Source: an uncultured Bacteroidales bacterium
GTDB lineage: Bacteria; Bacteroidota; Bacteroidia; Bacteroidales; Bacteroidaceae
Length of the DNA: 39,370 bases
Assembly (NCBI GenBank): GCA_902787575.1
Contig: CADAGX010000023.1
Coordinates: 1-39,370 of the forward strand
Reading direction: 5' to 3'
Shown here: one piece after another, positions 31,712 through 39,113 of the stretch
How the letters are laid out: each line of letters starts with the position of its first letter
Position numbering within the stretch: position 1 is the stretch's first letter
The notes under the pieces: model-generated
Database searches by the model: none
Seen by the model: the letters and a program-made list of their open reading frames with translations, nothing else
Told to the model about the DNA's origin: nothing
Translations under genes and position numbers: made by a program

Positions 31712-32173
31712 ATGACAACACACAAAAACAAGAAATGCCAAGACCAACGGCCTCTGCGCCATTCGCGACGCGATGCATCCCATGCTCGAGCGTTGCCGTC
31801 TGGCAGATGTCATCGTACTTGGCTCACCCGTTTACTACAGCTATCCCACGGGCGCCACATCGTAGTACGCGACAAAATCATCCCCTCGGCCATGATATTT
31901 ACCATGAATTGCCCCGCAGATTACATGCAGCAAATCGGATATCCGCCCATACTCGAGGAAAACACAAAAGCGCTGGCCGACATCCTGGGTTACGCCGAGA
32001 CACTTTACGCCTGCAACACGTACCAATTCAACGACTACTCGCGCTACGACTTCAACCTCTTCTCGGAGGAATACAAACGCCGCTACCGCGACGAGCACTT
32101 CGCCACAGATTTGCAAAACGCCTTCCAACTGGGACAGCGCCTCGTGGAGAAAGCCATCTCGCAGCAGGTCTGA
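31712..32173 (+). pseudogene. Decayed flavodoxin / NADPH-dependent FMN reductase family gene
   Basis: The C-terminal part from codon 51 on (IVVRDKIIPSAMIFTMNCPA, then LADILGYAETLYACNTYQF, ending LGQRLVEKAISQQV) matches the C-terminal half of flavodoxin-family reductases with a conserved NCP and CNTYQFxDYSRYD. Upstream, the family's middle segment is in a different frame: TNGLCAIRDAMHPMLERC, then ADVIVLGSPVYYSYPTGAT and a stop at about 31863-31865. The N-terminal nucleotide-binding part (GSPR-type) is missing. So there is at least one N-terminal deletion and one internal deletion with a frame change near 31855-31870. A truncated protein could still be made from 31712, but it would lack the flavin site. 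Confidence 0.8.
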
Positions 32174-32185
32174 ATCGAGGTTCCT

Positions 32186-32509
32186 TCAGGAGATAATTTT
32201 CAGCCCGACCACCGAAGCTATCAGCGTGCTGATGAAAAACAGCCGCCAGAACGTCGCAGGCTCGTGAAACACGAATATCCCCACCAAAACTGTGCCCACG
32301 GCGCCGATTCCCGTCCACACCGGATAGGCTGTGCCGAGCGGCAATGTGCGTGTGGCGCGTGCCAGTAGTACCATGCTCAGCACGCAGAAAACCAGGAAGC
32401 CGCTCATCCAACTCCACCACGCGGCACCCGCCACCGCTTTGGCGCGTCCCAGACAAAATGTGAAGCCCACTTCGCAGAGTCCGGCCACAAAGAGATAAAT
32501 CCAACTCAT
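32186..32509 (-). CDS. Small multidrug resistance family transporter, SugE/Gdx-like
   Basis: A 107-aa inner-membrane protein with four TM helices. It begins MSWIYLFVAGLCEVGFTFCL, with the conserved membrane Glu (E13) that binds substrate and protons in this family. The segment GTAYPVWTGIGAVGTVLVGI is close to the SugE/Gdx signature, favouring guanidinium export over broad multidrug export; an EmrE-like function is the alternative. The ATG at 32509 was preferred over an upstream frame extension of 21 Arg-rich residues. It lies 126 bp downstream of the acetyltransferase gene and is convergent with the decayed flavodoxin gene. Confidence 0.92.
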   Translation of the reverse strand: MSWIYLFVAGLCEVGFTFCLGRAKAVAGAAWWSWMSGFLVFCVLSMVLLARATRTLPLGTAYPVWTGIGAVGTVLVGIFVFHEPATFWRLFFISTLIASVVGLKIIS

Positions 32510-32569
32510 AGCATCAGAAACCTCGTCGAGGGCTGCAGCAATATTCCGGCGTCTCCTTCTGAGGCGCTG

Positions 32570-32577
32570 CAAAGGTA
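32570..32577 (-). promoter_or_regulatory. -7-like element of the SMR transporter gene
   Basis: TACCTTTG on the minus strand, about 60 bp before the ATG. No good -33 element. No guanidine riboswitch was recognised in the 60-nt leader. Confidence 0.4.
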
Positions 32578-32635
32578 CAACTTTTTTCTCGCAAGCAGCG
32601 CCTCTCGGTGCGGCAAATCATATTCCGCCGCCCGC

Positions 32636-33172
32636 CTACTCTATGCGGCGTATCAGGCGTGCCGGATTGCCGCCCACAATGGTGTTGGGCTCAACGTCCT
32701 TCGTCACAACTGCACCAGCGGCCACCACAGCGTTCTCGCCAACCGTCACACCGGGCAATATGGTGGCTCCCGCGCCAATCCACGCGTTTCGGCAGATTCT
32801 TACAGGCTTACAAACGAGCAGCGCCCGGTCGTGAAGATCGTGATTATTGGAGATGAGCTGCACGTTGGCGGCTATCAAAACATCGTCTTCGATGCTTATT
32901 CCGCCACGCGACATCATGAGGCAACCGCCCATGACGGTCGTGTTTTTGCCGATGCTGACGTGTTGCGCACAAACTAAGTTCAGCGGAGGAAGTACGCGAC
33001 TGCCTTCGCCAATTTTCCCGGCAAACAACTCATGCACCAGTGCGTCGTATTCCGCCGTGTAAGGCATCGTGTGGTTTATCTCGAAAAGGAGTTTCACATC
33101 GCGCATTCCCTGCTCCAGTTCCTGAGGCGACAACTTGCGCGGATCTACAATAATGGCTTCCATATCTTTCAT
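32636..33172 (-). CDS. Sugar O-acetyltransferase (maltose/galactoside acetyltransferase type)
   Basis: A 178-aa left-handed beta-helix acetyltransferase using acetyl-CoA. The N-terminal part (EQGMRDVKLLFEINHTMPYT) resembles the Mac domain. Hexapeptide repeats run from about 60 on (VSIGKNTTVMGGCLMMSR, ISIEDDVLIAANVQLISNNHD), with the catalytic His in SNNHD and the CoA-binding end WIGAGATILPGVTVGENAVV then GNPARLIRRI. Length is typical of Maa/LacA. The start is at ATG 33172, with an in-frame Met three codons later. It is 62 bp downstream of a flavodoxin gene and may share its transcript. Confidence 0.93.
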   Translation of the reverse strand: MKDMEAIIVDPRKLSPQELEQGMRDVKLLFEINHTMPYTAEYDALVHELFAGKIGEGSRVLPPLNLVCAQHVSIGKNTTVMGGCLMMSRGGISIEDDVLIAANVQLISNNHDLHDRALLVCKPVRICRNAWIGAGATILPGVTVGENAVVAAGAVVTKDVEPNTIVGGNPARLIRRIE

Positions 33173-33234
33173 CTTTAATGTTGTTATCCGTTTGTTTCGT
33201 ATCGCAGTTATACTCGGCGTGGCTCACACCGTTT

Positions 33235-33750
33235 TTATACCATGCTGGCAATTCTGCGTGCCTCGGCATCTGCTTGCTTGGCTTCTGCGCCATGAATCGG
33301 TGTGCCTGTCAGCACTGTGGCTGTAGGACACAGTTTCCTAATAAACCGCTCGCTGGAACCCATGCCGCTCCCTTCGTTTGTACAAAACGGTATGATGCGT
33401 TTGCCGTCGAAGCAGTAAGTTTCCAGAAAAGTATAGCACACCATCGGCATTGTGCCCCACCAATTTGGGTAACCCAACACGATGGTGTCGTACTCGTCGA
33501 GGCTCGGCAGCGGATTTTTCATCTGCGGGCGTGCCTGTTCCCGCAGTTCCTGCTTGGCTTCCTCTATGCATTCCATGTACGAAGTGCTGTACGTTCGCAC
33601 GGTTTCTATGCGATAAACATCAGCTTCGGGCAGCAGCGCCTTGATTTTCTCGGCCACCACCTCTGTGTTTCCCACTTCCAGCGAACGGATGCAGCCGTTC
33701 ACATAATTCTCTCCGCGACGGGAATAAAAAGCAATCAGTGTCTTGCCCAT
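33235..33750 (-). CDS. Flavodoxin-type protein, cytoplasmic
   Basis: A 171-aa flavodoxin_4-type protein: KTLIAFYSRRGENYVNG supplies the FMN phosphate loop, VLGYPNWWGTMPMVCYTFLE and PFCTNEGSGMGSS the isoalloxazine contacts. There is no signal peptide, unlike the paralogue at 30936-31529. It is an electron carrier or a quinone/FMN-dependent reductase partner; the substrate is unknown. A TAATTTTG -7-like element lies at 33792-33785 on the minus strand, about 35 bp upstream. Divergence from the AraC gene is not seen (both minus strand). Confidence 0.9.
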   Translation of the reverse strand: MGKTLIAFYSRRGENYVNGCIRSLEVGNTEVVAEKIKALLPEADVYRIETVRTYSTSYMECIEEAKQELREQARPQMKNPLPSLDEYDTIVLGYPNWWGTMPMVCYTFLETYCFDGKRIIPFCTNEGSGMGSSERFIRKLCPTATVLTGTPIHGAEAKQADAEARRIASMV

Positions 33751-33877
33751 AGTCTTCTGTGTTTGTAATTTTGTTTCGACGCTGCAAAATTACAACTACT
33801 CAGCCACCCGCACGTTACACAAACTGCGGGCAGATTTATCAAAAACTACGAATCGGCAGCGGCGCACGCCGTGCCGA

Positions 33878-34678
33878 TTACTCCCGCAGGTCGCTGGGAT
33901 TTGCTCCAAGGTTGTTTTGCACGTACCGGCTGAAGTGGGCCAGAGAAGAGAAGCCAAACATATCACTTATCTCAGTTAGCGAGAGCCGACGGTTGCGCAG
34001 AAGCCGACTGATATCAAGCGCCGCATACCGAGTTATCCAGTAATTCGCCGGCAGGCCCGACACGCGCTTTGAAACTTCCGACAGGTACTTTGCCGTGACG
34101 CAAAGCTTGTCGGCGTAGTATCCGACCTCACGATTTTGCCGAAAGTCGCCGCCCTCGAGCATCTCGATGAACTGCGTCATCAGTTGGTTGTGCTGCGAAG
34201 TGATGCGGTCCGACCCGTACAATTCTGCGTGGAAGTCGAAGAAATCCACAATCATGCACTGCACAGCGTTTATCAGCGCGTCTCGGAAGAAATGGTGCTG
34301 CGGCCGCTCCAGTCGCTGCCGAATGGCATCGAAGTTCTTGCCACACACCGTTTGCATGGCTGGCGTGAGTTGCATGATGGGATTCTCGAACAGTGCCAGG
34401 TGCCCTCGTGTGCCGTAGTTGCTCAGCGGCGTGCAGATTTCTATGAAGCTCTGTGTCACATATACGACATCGAGCCGCAGGTCCTCGCTCTCCTGCACGT
34501 GGCGCACCAAGTCGCCACGCCGCGAAATAATCAGGCAGTCGCCCGCTTCCATGCGAAACTGGCGGTCGTGTCGTTCGAAGGTACAGCTGCCGGCTCGGCA
34601 GAAGGCGTGACAGAGGTACTGCGCAAACGCCTTGTCACTCACACGCCGCAGTGTGTTGTCGAGAATTACTTCTTCCAT
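33878..34678 (-). CDS. AraC family transcriptional regulator
   Basis: A 266-aa regulator. The N-terminal about 160 residues form a cupin-like sensor (CTFERHDRQFRMEAGDCLIIS) and the C-terminal about 100 residues the AraC double helix-turn-helix (YYADKLCVTAKYLSEVSKRV, then ISRLLRNRRLSLTEISDMFG and FSSLAHFSRYVQNNLGANPS). The ATG at 34678 was chosen because the 36 residues upstream in frame overlap the preceding gene and look non-native. It starts 16 bp after the DUF4298 gene, forming a two-gene operon. The flanking flavodoxin genes are likely targets by family habit. Confidence 0.94.
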   Translation of the reverse strand: MEEVILDNTLRRVSDKAFAQYLCHAFCRAGSCTFERHDRQFRMEAGDCLIISRRGDLVRHVQESEDLRLDVVYVTQSFIEICTPLSNYGTRGHLALFENPIMQLTPAMQTVCGKNFDAIRQRLERPQHHFFRDALINAVQCMIVDFFDFHAELYGSDRITSQHNQLMTQFIEMLEGGDFRQNREVGYYADKLCVTAKYLSEVSKRVSGLPANYWITRYAALDISRLLRNRRLSLTEISDMFGFSSLAHFSRYVQNNLGANPSDLRE

Positions 34679-34694
34679 CTGAGTATTGCGTCGT

Positions 34695-35021
34695 TTAGTT
34701 TTCAGCGCTGCCACGGCCCAGACGCTCCAGCAGCTCGCTTCGTTCGCAGAGAACGTCCCAGAGTCCGTCCTCCGAGAGCACGCCACGCTTCATTTCGCTA
34801 AGCGTTCCCGCCTCGTCCGCCTCGAAGTCGTGGCGCCAAAGCGGCCCGTCATAGTAGTCAGACAAGAGAGCAAAATCCTCCTGCGCTGCCTCGAAACCGT
34901 CGAGGGCACGCTTCATACGTTCCACAGCACGCTTGGCACGCTCGTATCGACGCTCCATTGCAGCCACGCGAGCCACGGTTTCGGAGTTCTCCACAGCAGG
35001 TCTTTCTTTTTTCACAGCCAC
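34695..35021 (-). CDS. DUF4298 family protein
   Basis: A 108-aa soluble alpha-helical protein. The block VARVAAMERRYERAKRAV, then LSDYYDGPLWRHDFEADEAG and MKRGVLSEDGLWDVLCE, is the DUF4298 pattern. It is rich in charged residues and probably coiled coil in the first half. The start appears to be GTG at 35021, since the next in-frame ATG (Met23) would cut into the conserved block. Function unknown. It is the first gene of an operon with the AraC regulator. Confidence 0.88.
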   Translation of the reverse strand: MAVKKERPAVENSETVARVAAMERRYERAKRAVERMKRALDGFEAAQEDFALLSDYYDGPLWRHDFEADEAGTLSEMKRGVLSEDGLWDVLCERSELLERLGRGSAEN

Positions 35022-35041
35022 TTTTTATTTTTTCACGGCAA

Positions 35042-35049
35042 CAAAGTTA
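35042..35049 (-). promoter_or_regulatory. -7 element of the DUF4298-araC operon
   Basis: TAACTTTG on the minus strand, about 20 bp before the GTG start, after an A/T-rich stretch with TTTT near the -33 position. Confidence 0.5.
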
Positions 35050-35106
35050 CGAAATTACACGCGAAAAAAATTTTTCCACGCGTCATATTTTTCCACCCGA
35101 CACCCG

Positions 35107-35646
35107 TCAGAGAAATTCTTGCAGGGCAACGGCGATGGCAGCACACGCTTCGGCGTCGGCCAGTGCGTGATGATGCCGGCGGAGGTCGTACCCCACGGCG
35201 GCAGCCACGGTCTGCAGCTGATGATTCGGCAGGTTGCGACCGAACCTCCGGCGCGAGGCACGCAGCGTGTCGCAGAAGGCATACTCGGGATAAGCCATCC
35301 CATAGGCCGAAAAGGCAGCACGCAAACATTTCTCGTCGAAGCACGCATTATGGGCCACAAATGGAATCTCGCGGCTCCACGGCTGGCAGTCGGGAAACAC
35401 AGCGCAGATGCGACGCTCCACCTCGTCCCACACCTCGGGAAAGGACGGCGCACCATCTGTGTCGAGGTGACAGAGACCATGAACCAGCTGGCAGAAATAG
35501 TCGTAGTAGTCCGGTTCGGGATGAATCAGGCTGTAGAAAGTGTCTGCCACACGCCCGTCGCGCACAGCCACGACGCCCACCGAACAGACGCTGCACGCCT
35601 CGCGGTTGGCGGTCTCAAAGTCTATGGCCACGAAACTACCTGTCAT
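35107..35646 (-). CDS. DEDDh-type 3'-5' exonuclease (DNA polymerase III epsilon-like)
   Basis: A 179-aa exonuclease of the DnaQ/RNase T superfamily. It shows ExoI VAIDFETAN (D9, E11), ExoII FVAHNACFDEKCL (Asp), and ExoIII HHHALADAEA (His and Asp), so the DEDDh set is complete. The intermediate LVHGLCHLDTDGAP corresponds to the usual hG-I-P-E segment. It is a single domain of about 180 residues without a BRCT or GIY-YIG partner. It is the last gene of a four-gene minus-strand operon, 26 bp after the hydrolase gene. Confidence 0.93.
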   Translation of the reverse strand: MTGSFVAIDFETANREACSVCSVGVVAVRDGRVADTFYSLIHPEPDYYDYFCQLVHGLCHLDTDGAPSFPEVWDEVERRICAVFPDCQPWSREIPFVAHNACFDEKCLRAAFSAYGMAYPEYAFCDTLRASRRRFGRNLPNHQLQTVAAAVGYDLRRHHHALADAEACAAIAVALQEFL

Positions 35647-35672
35647 CCGTCCTCCTCTCTCCTGCGCCGCTG

Positions 35673-36755
35673 TCAGAGATTCGTACGGAAGAACTCTTCC
35701 ATGCGGTCGTAGGGAATCACGCCGGCCTCATCGTCGTAGAGGTCCACGTGCGAAGCGCCCGGCACGATGAGCAGTTCTTTGTTTCCCAGCCGTGCGCACT
35801 GTCCCTCCGTGTGGATGCCCGTCATGCGCTCGAAGGCATATTCGCTGAAATAACGCGAGTGAGCCTTCTCGCCATGTATCAGCAGCACCGGTGTCTCAAT
35901 CTCTTTTGCCCAAGCCAGCAGCGGCTGGTTGAGAAACGACTGGCAGCCGGTCGTATTCCAGCCGTCGTTGGAATTGCCGCTCCGCTCGTGGTAGCCACGC
36001 GGCGTCTTGTAGTAGGCATGATAATCCTTCACAAACTGCGGAGCGTCGGCTGGCAGCGGATCCACGACACCTCCGGCACGCTGATACGAACCGTCGCGAT
36101 AGTCGGCGGTGCGCTGTGCAGCGAGGGCGCGACGCTTCTCCATGCGCTTCTCGGGCGTGTCTTCGCTGCCGAAATAGCCCTCGGCGTTCACCTTACTCAT
36201 GTCGTACATCGTGACGGCCACCGTTGCTCGGATGCGAGGGTCGAGAGCAGCAGCGTTGACGGCCATTCCGCCAAAACCACAGATGCCGATGATGCCGATA
36301 CGCTCGGCATCCACGATGTCCTGCGTAGAAAGATAATCCACTGCGGCCAGAAAGTCCTCTGTATTGATGTCGGGCGAGGCCATGCGACGCGGCTCACCGC
36401 CGCTCTCGCCTGTGAACGACGGGTCGAAGGCCAGTGTCAGGAATCCGCGCTCGGCCATGTGTTGGGCGTACAGGCCACTACTTTGTTCTTTTACCGCGCC
36501 AAACGGACCGCTCACTGCTATGGCAGGCAGTTTCTCGCCGTCGGGAATATACATGTCGGCAGCCAGCGAGATGCCGTAGCGGTTGTGGAAGACCACCTTG
36601 CGGTGCGTCACTTTTTCACTCTTGGGGAACGTTTTGTCCCATTCCTGCGTCAGGTTTAGACCTTCCGTCGTGTCGTTGTTCTCTGCCTCATGCTTCGGAG
36701 TGCAGGCGGCCAGTGCTGTGCTCATAAGGATGGCGGTTAAAAAAAGTTTTTTCAT
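35673..36755 (-). CDS. Alpha/beta hydrolase lipoprotein with a Cys in the nucleophile elbow
   Basis: A 360-aa predicted lipoprotein (lipobox TALAAC, C18) with an alpha/beta hydrolase fold of the dienelactone-hydrolase / YcjY-like kind. AVSGPFGAVKEQSSGLYAQ and FDPSFTGESGGEPR are the early strands, and RIGIIGICGFGGMAVNAAA carries the elbow. The elbow reads G-I-C-G-F-G, so C159 takes the place of the usual Ser. A late Asp (PVLLIHGEKAHSR region) and His (VPGASHVDLYDD) complete the triad. Cys-elbow forms are known in dienelactone hydrolases. The gene overlaps the preceding one by 4 bp (ATGA). Confidence 0.9.
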   Translation of the reverse strand: MKKLFLTAILMSTALAACTPKHEAENNDTTEGLNLTQEWDKTFPKSEKVTHRKVVFHNRYGISLAADMYIPDGEKLPAIAVSGPFGAVKEQSSGLYAQHMAERGFLTLAFDPSFTGESGGEPRRMASPDINTEDFLAAVDYLSTQDIVDAERIGIIGICGFGGMAVNAAALDPRIRATVAVTMYDMSKVNAEGYFGSEDTPEKRMEKRRALAAQRTADYRDGSYQRAGGVVDPLPADAPQFVKDYHAYYKTPRGYHERSGNSNDGWNTTGCQSFLNQPLLAWAKEIETPVLLIHGEKAHSRYFSEYAFERMTGIHTEGQCARLGNKELLIVPGASHVDLYDDEAGVIPYDRMEEFFRTNL

Positions 36756-37870
36756 TTGTTGATAGTTTTCTTTCCGTTCGTAATTTGAATTCCGCGGGCG
36801 TTCGCCGTCGCGCGCACGCCGCTTGTAGTGTAGCTTGCAGCCTTTGAGGCAGCGGCCTTTTGCACGCTCTTTACGCTCGTTGGCGTGGGAGCGGAGAAAG
36901 TGATGCTCTTGTTGCCCTGCCCGGCACCGAGGAACGTTTTCAGTTCCTCGGCCGAGATGTTTTCTATCCTACCCAGCGGCGTGTATTCCCACGTGTTGCT
37001 GCCATAGAAGATGACGGCCTGATTGCCGCTGTAAAGCATGATATCACCCACTGTGGTGGTCAGCCGCACGTCGCTGGTGGGCAGCGAGCGGCCCAGCGAC
37101 CCGACCTTTTCGAAGCCGCCATAGTCGCGCGCCTCGTAGGTAAGGGGCGCCTGCTGCAGTGCGGCGTGCAGTGTCCGCGCCGCCTCGGTGTCGGCCAGCG
37201 AGGCGGTGAGCGTGCGGCCGTCAACGGTAACGTTCATTTCCATTATTTCTGCTTTTTGCTTGAAGTCCAACGTAGGCAACCATTCGGCCAGCAGCGTGCC
37301 GGCCTTACTGCGGTTGCTGTTGTTTATCCAGAGCGGCTCGCCCATCCATACAGCATTGGGCGCCAGACGCTCGGCGTCGGCCACCACACCGTCTATACCG
37401 CTCGACGCACTCGAGACGATGAGTGCCACATGCTTGCCGGCCAACGTTGGGCCGACGCGAAACAGGTATGTCTGCATGATGGCCGCCATTTGGCTCCACC
37501 AAAGCGGCGTGACGATAACTACATTCTCATACTCCGCCACATCGGTGGCCACAGCATCTATCTCGGGATAGCTGCCTTCGTCGGTGGGATTGTCGCTGAT
37601 GGCCGACAACAACTGCGTGCCGATGGCATAGCCGTTGGCTTCGTACTTCTGCGTTTTGTCGGCCGGTGTGATTTCCAGCACGTCTGCATCCAACTGTTTC
37701 TTCAGTTCGGCAACGATGGAACGGCAGTTGCCCGTGTAGCTGTAATAGGCCACCAGCGTCTTTCCACGCTCGGCCGCCACCTTGGCGGGTGTCGCAGCCA
37801 CAGCCTCACCCTCACTCGAACAGCAGGTCAGCATCAGGCCAACCATGCCAAGCAACAAATTTCTGATCAT
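36752..37870 (-). CDS. Flavodoxin plus cyclophilin-like fusion lipoprotein with C-terminal tail
   Basis: A 372-aa predicted lipoprotein (LMLTCC, C16 or C17) with three parts. About 35-200 is a flavodoxin domain (TLVAYYSYTGNCRSIVAEL, VIVTPLWWSQMAAIMQTYLF). About 208-320 resembles the cyclophilin-like fold found with flavodoxins (MNVTVDGRTLTASLADTEAA, YGGFEKVGSLGRSLP, GDIMLYSGNQAVIFYG, WEYTPLGRIE). The last about 50 residues end GVRATANARGIQITNGKKTI, similar to the secretion-type tail of other proteins here. It is therefore probably exported to the periplasm or surface. It is second in an operon, 12 bp after the BASS gene. Confidence 0.88.
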   Translation of the reverse strand: MIRNLLLGMVGLMLTCCSSEGEAVAATPAKVAAERGKTLVAYYSYTGNCRSIVAELKKQLDADVLEITPADKTQKYEANGYAIGTQLLSAISDNPTDEGSYPEIDAVATDVAEYENVVIVTPLWWSQMAAIMQTYLFRVGPTLAGKHVALIVSSASSGIDGVVADAERLAPNAVWMGEPLWINNSNRSKAGTLLAEWLPTLDFKQKAEIMEMNVTVDGRTLTASLADTEAARTLHAALQQAPLTYEARDYGGFEKVGSLGRSLPTSDVRLTTTVGDIMLYSGNQAVIFYGSNTWEYTPLGRIENISAEELKTFLGAGQGNKSITFSAPTPTSVKSVQKAAASKAASYTTSGVRATANARGIQITNGKKTINK

Positions 37871-37882
37871 TTCCTTCTCTAT

Positions 37883-38821
37883 TTAACTTTCCTCTTCTTC
37901 TATATAATGACCAAACACGCGGGCCGCCAGCGCCCCGCTGATGTTATGCCAGACGCTGAAGATGGCACCAGGCACTGCCGCCAGCGGAAAAGCAGCAAAG
38001 TGCAGGGTGGCCAGACTGGAAGCAAGGCCACTATTTTGCATGCCAACCTCGATACTCACCGCCGTGCGCTTCGCTTTCGAGAGTCCCAACACGCCACCCA
38101 GCGCGTAACCCAATGTCAGACCGCCCAAGTTGTGCAAGACAACTACGACTATCACGAGCCAACCGCCCGAAAGCAAACGCGACGCTGCGTGCGACACGAC
38201 AAGCGCCACCACTACAGCAATCACCAGCGACGAAAACGCAGGCAAATAGGCCACCACGGCACGCGAGAATTGGGGCACATAGCGTTGCAGCAGAAAGCCC
38301 GCAAGTATCGGCAGGATTACCACATATAATATAGAAAGCAACATGCCTACGCCGTCCACATCCACCATTTCACCGGCCAAAAGCCACGTGAGTAATGGCG
38401 TCAGCAACGGTGCCAGCAACGTGGAAGTGGCCGTCATACCTACAGAAAGTGCCAGGTCGCCCTTGGCCAAATACGTGATGACGTTCGACGCCGTGCCGCC
38501 GGGACAACAGCCCACCAGTATGACACCAATAGCCAAGTCGGGCGGCAACTGGAAAACTCGCGTCAGTAGCCACGCCAGCAAGGGCATCACCGTAAATTGC
38601 AAGGCACAGCCTGCAACCACGTCACGCGGCCGGCTCGCCACCACGCGCAAATCCTCCCAACGCAGCGTCAGTCCCATGCCAAACATAATGAGGCCAAGCA
38701 GCGGATTGATGGTCCAAGTGCCTATACCAAGCAACGGCTCCGGCCACGTCACAGCCGCCACCGCCGTCAGTAGCACCAGTACGCCCATCCACCGCGCTAT
38801 GAAATCGCACACTTTCTTCAT
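37883..38821 (-). CDS. Bile acid:sodium symporter (BASS) family transporter
   Basis: A 312-aa inner-membrane protein with nine to ten hydrophobic helices. It shows the BASS pattern: LLGLIMFGMGLTLRWEDLR near the first helices, GVILVGCCPGGTASNVITYL (the crossover and Na-binding helix) and VSIEVGMQNSGLASSLATLHF (second crossover). Family members carry bile acids, pantoate or keto acids with sodium; the substrate is not predictable here. It is the first gene of the operon with the flavodoxin fusion, hydrolase and exonuclease. Confidence 0.95.
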   Translation of the reverse strand: MKKVCDFIARWMGVLVLLTAVAAVTWPEPLLGIGTWTINPLLGLIMFGMGLTLRWEDLRVVASRPRDVVAGCALQFTVMPLLAWLLTRVFQLPPDLAIGVILVGCCPGGTASNVITYLAKGDLALSVGMTATSTLLAPLLTPLLTWLLAGEMVDVDGVGMLLSILYVVILPILAGFLLQRYVPQFSRAVVAYLPAFSSLVIAVVVALVVSHAASRLLSGGWLVIVVVVLHNLGGLTLGYALGGVLGLSKAKRTAVSIEVGMQNSGLASSLATLHFAAFPLAAVPGAIFSVWHNISGALAARVFGHYIEEEES

Positions 38822-38853
38822 GCTTCCAATGTCTTCTCGGTTCGTTTTCAGCG

Positions 38854-38861
38854 CAAAGATA
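38854..38861 (-). promoter_or_regulatory. -7 element of the BASS operon
   Basis: TATCTTTG on the minus strand, about 33 bp before the ATG at 38821. The -33 region reads GGTTTC, a weak match. Confidence 0.6.
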
Positions 38862-39063
38862 CGAATTTTCTACGAAACCATGTGGCATACCATGAGATTT
38901 GTTGGTCGTTATGAAAGTTGCAACGTGCGATTTTTGCATTATTCAGGTCACGAAAATACAAAACAAACAGTCGAAAAACATATTTTGCGCAAAAATTTAC
39001 AAGAAAACACGGCCAATATGCAATAATTTACGTAAAAAGTTTTTTCGTCTTACATTATCTTTA

Positions 39064-39071
39064 TAAATTTG
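39064..39071 (+). promoter_or_regulatory. -7 element of the gene at 39114
   Basis: TAAATTTG, preceded at a 19-bp spacing by TTTT (39041-39044). It lies in the AT-rich divergent spacer 38870-39113, which holds no gene. Confidence 0.5.
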
Positions 39072-39113
39072 CGACAGATATTAACTATATTTATTAACTT
39101 AATTAAAAACAAA

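Noticed and set aside
32510-32570. Guanidine riboswitch (mini-ykkC type) upstream of the SugE/Gdx-like gene
   Set aside because: CCTCGACGAGG at 32519-32529 (minus strand) forms a small hairpin, but its loop does not present ACGR and a second such hairpin is lacking.
34679-34786. Longer N terminus of the AraC regulator
   Set aside because: The 36 extra codons overlap the DUF4298 gene and look like its translation in another frame; MEEVILDN gives a natural start.
34686-36659. 657-codon plus-strand frame
   Set aside because: Antisense to the DUF4298, exonuclease and hydrolase genes, all of which have clear domain motifs.
36860-38329. 489-codon plus-strand frame
   Set aside because: Antisense to the flavodoxin fusion and BASS transporter genes; Arg/His/Gln-rich without domains.
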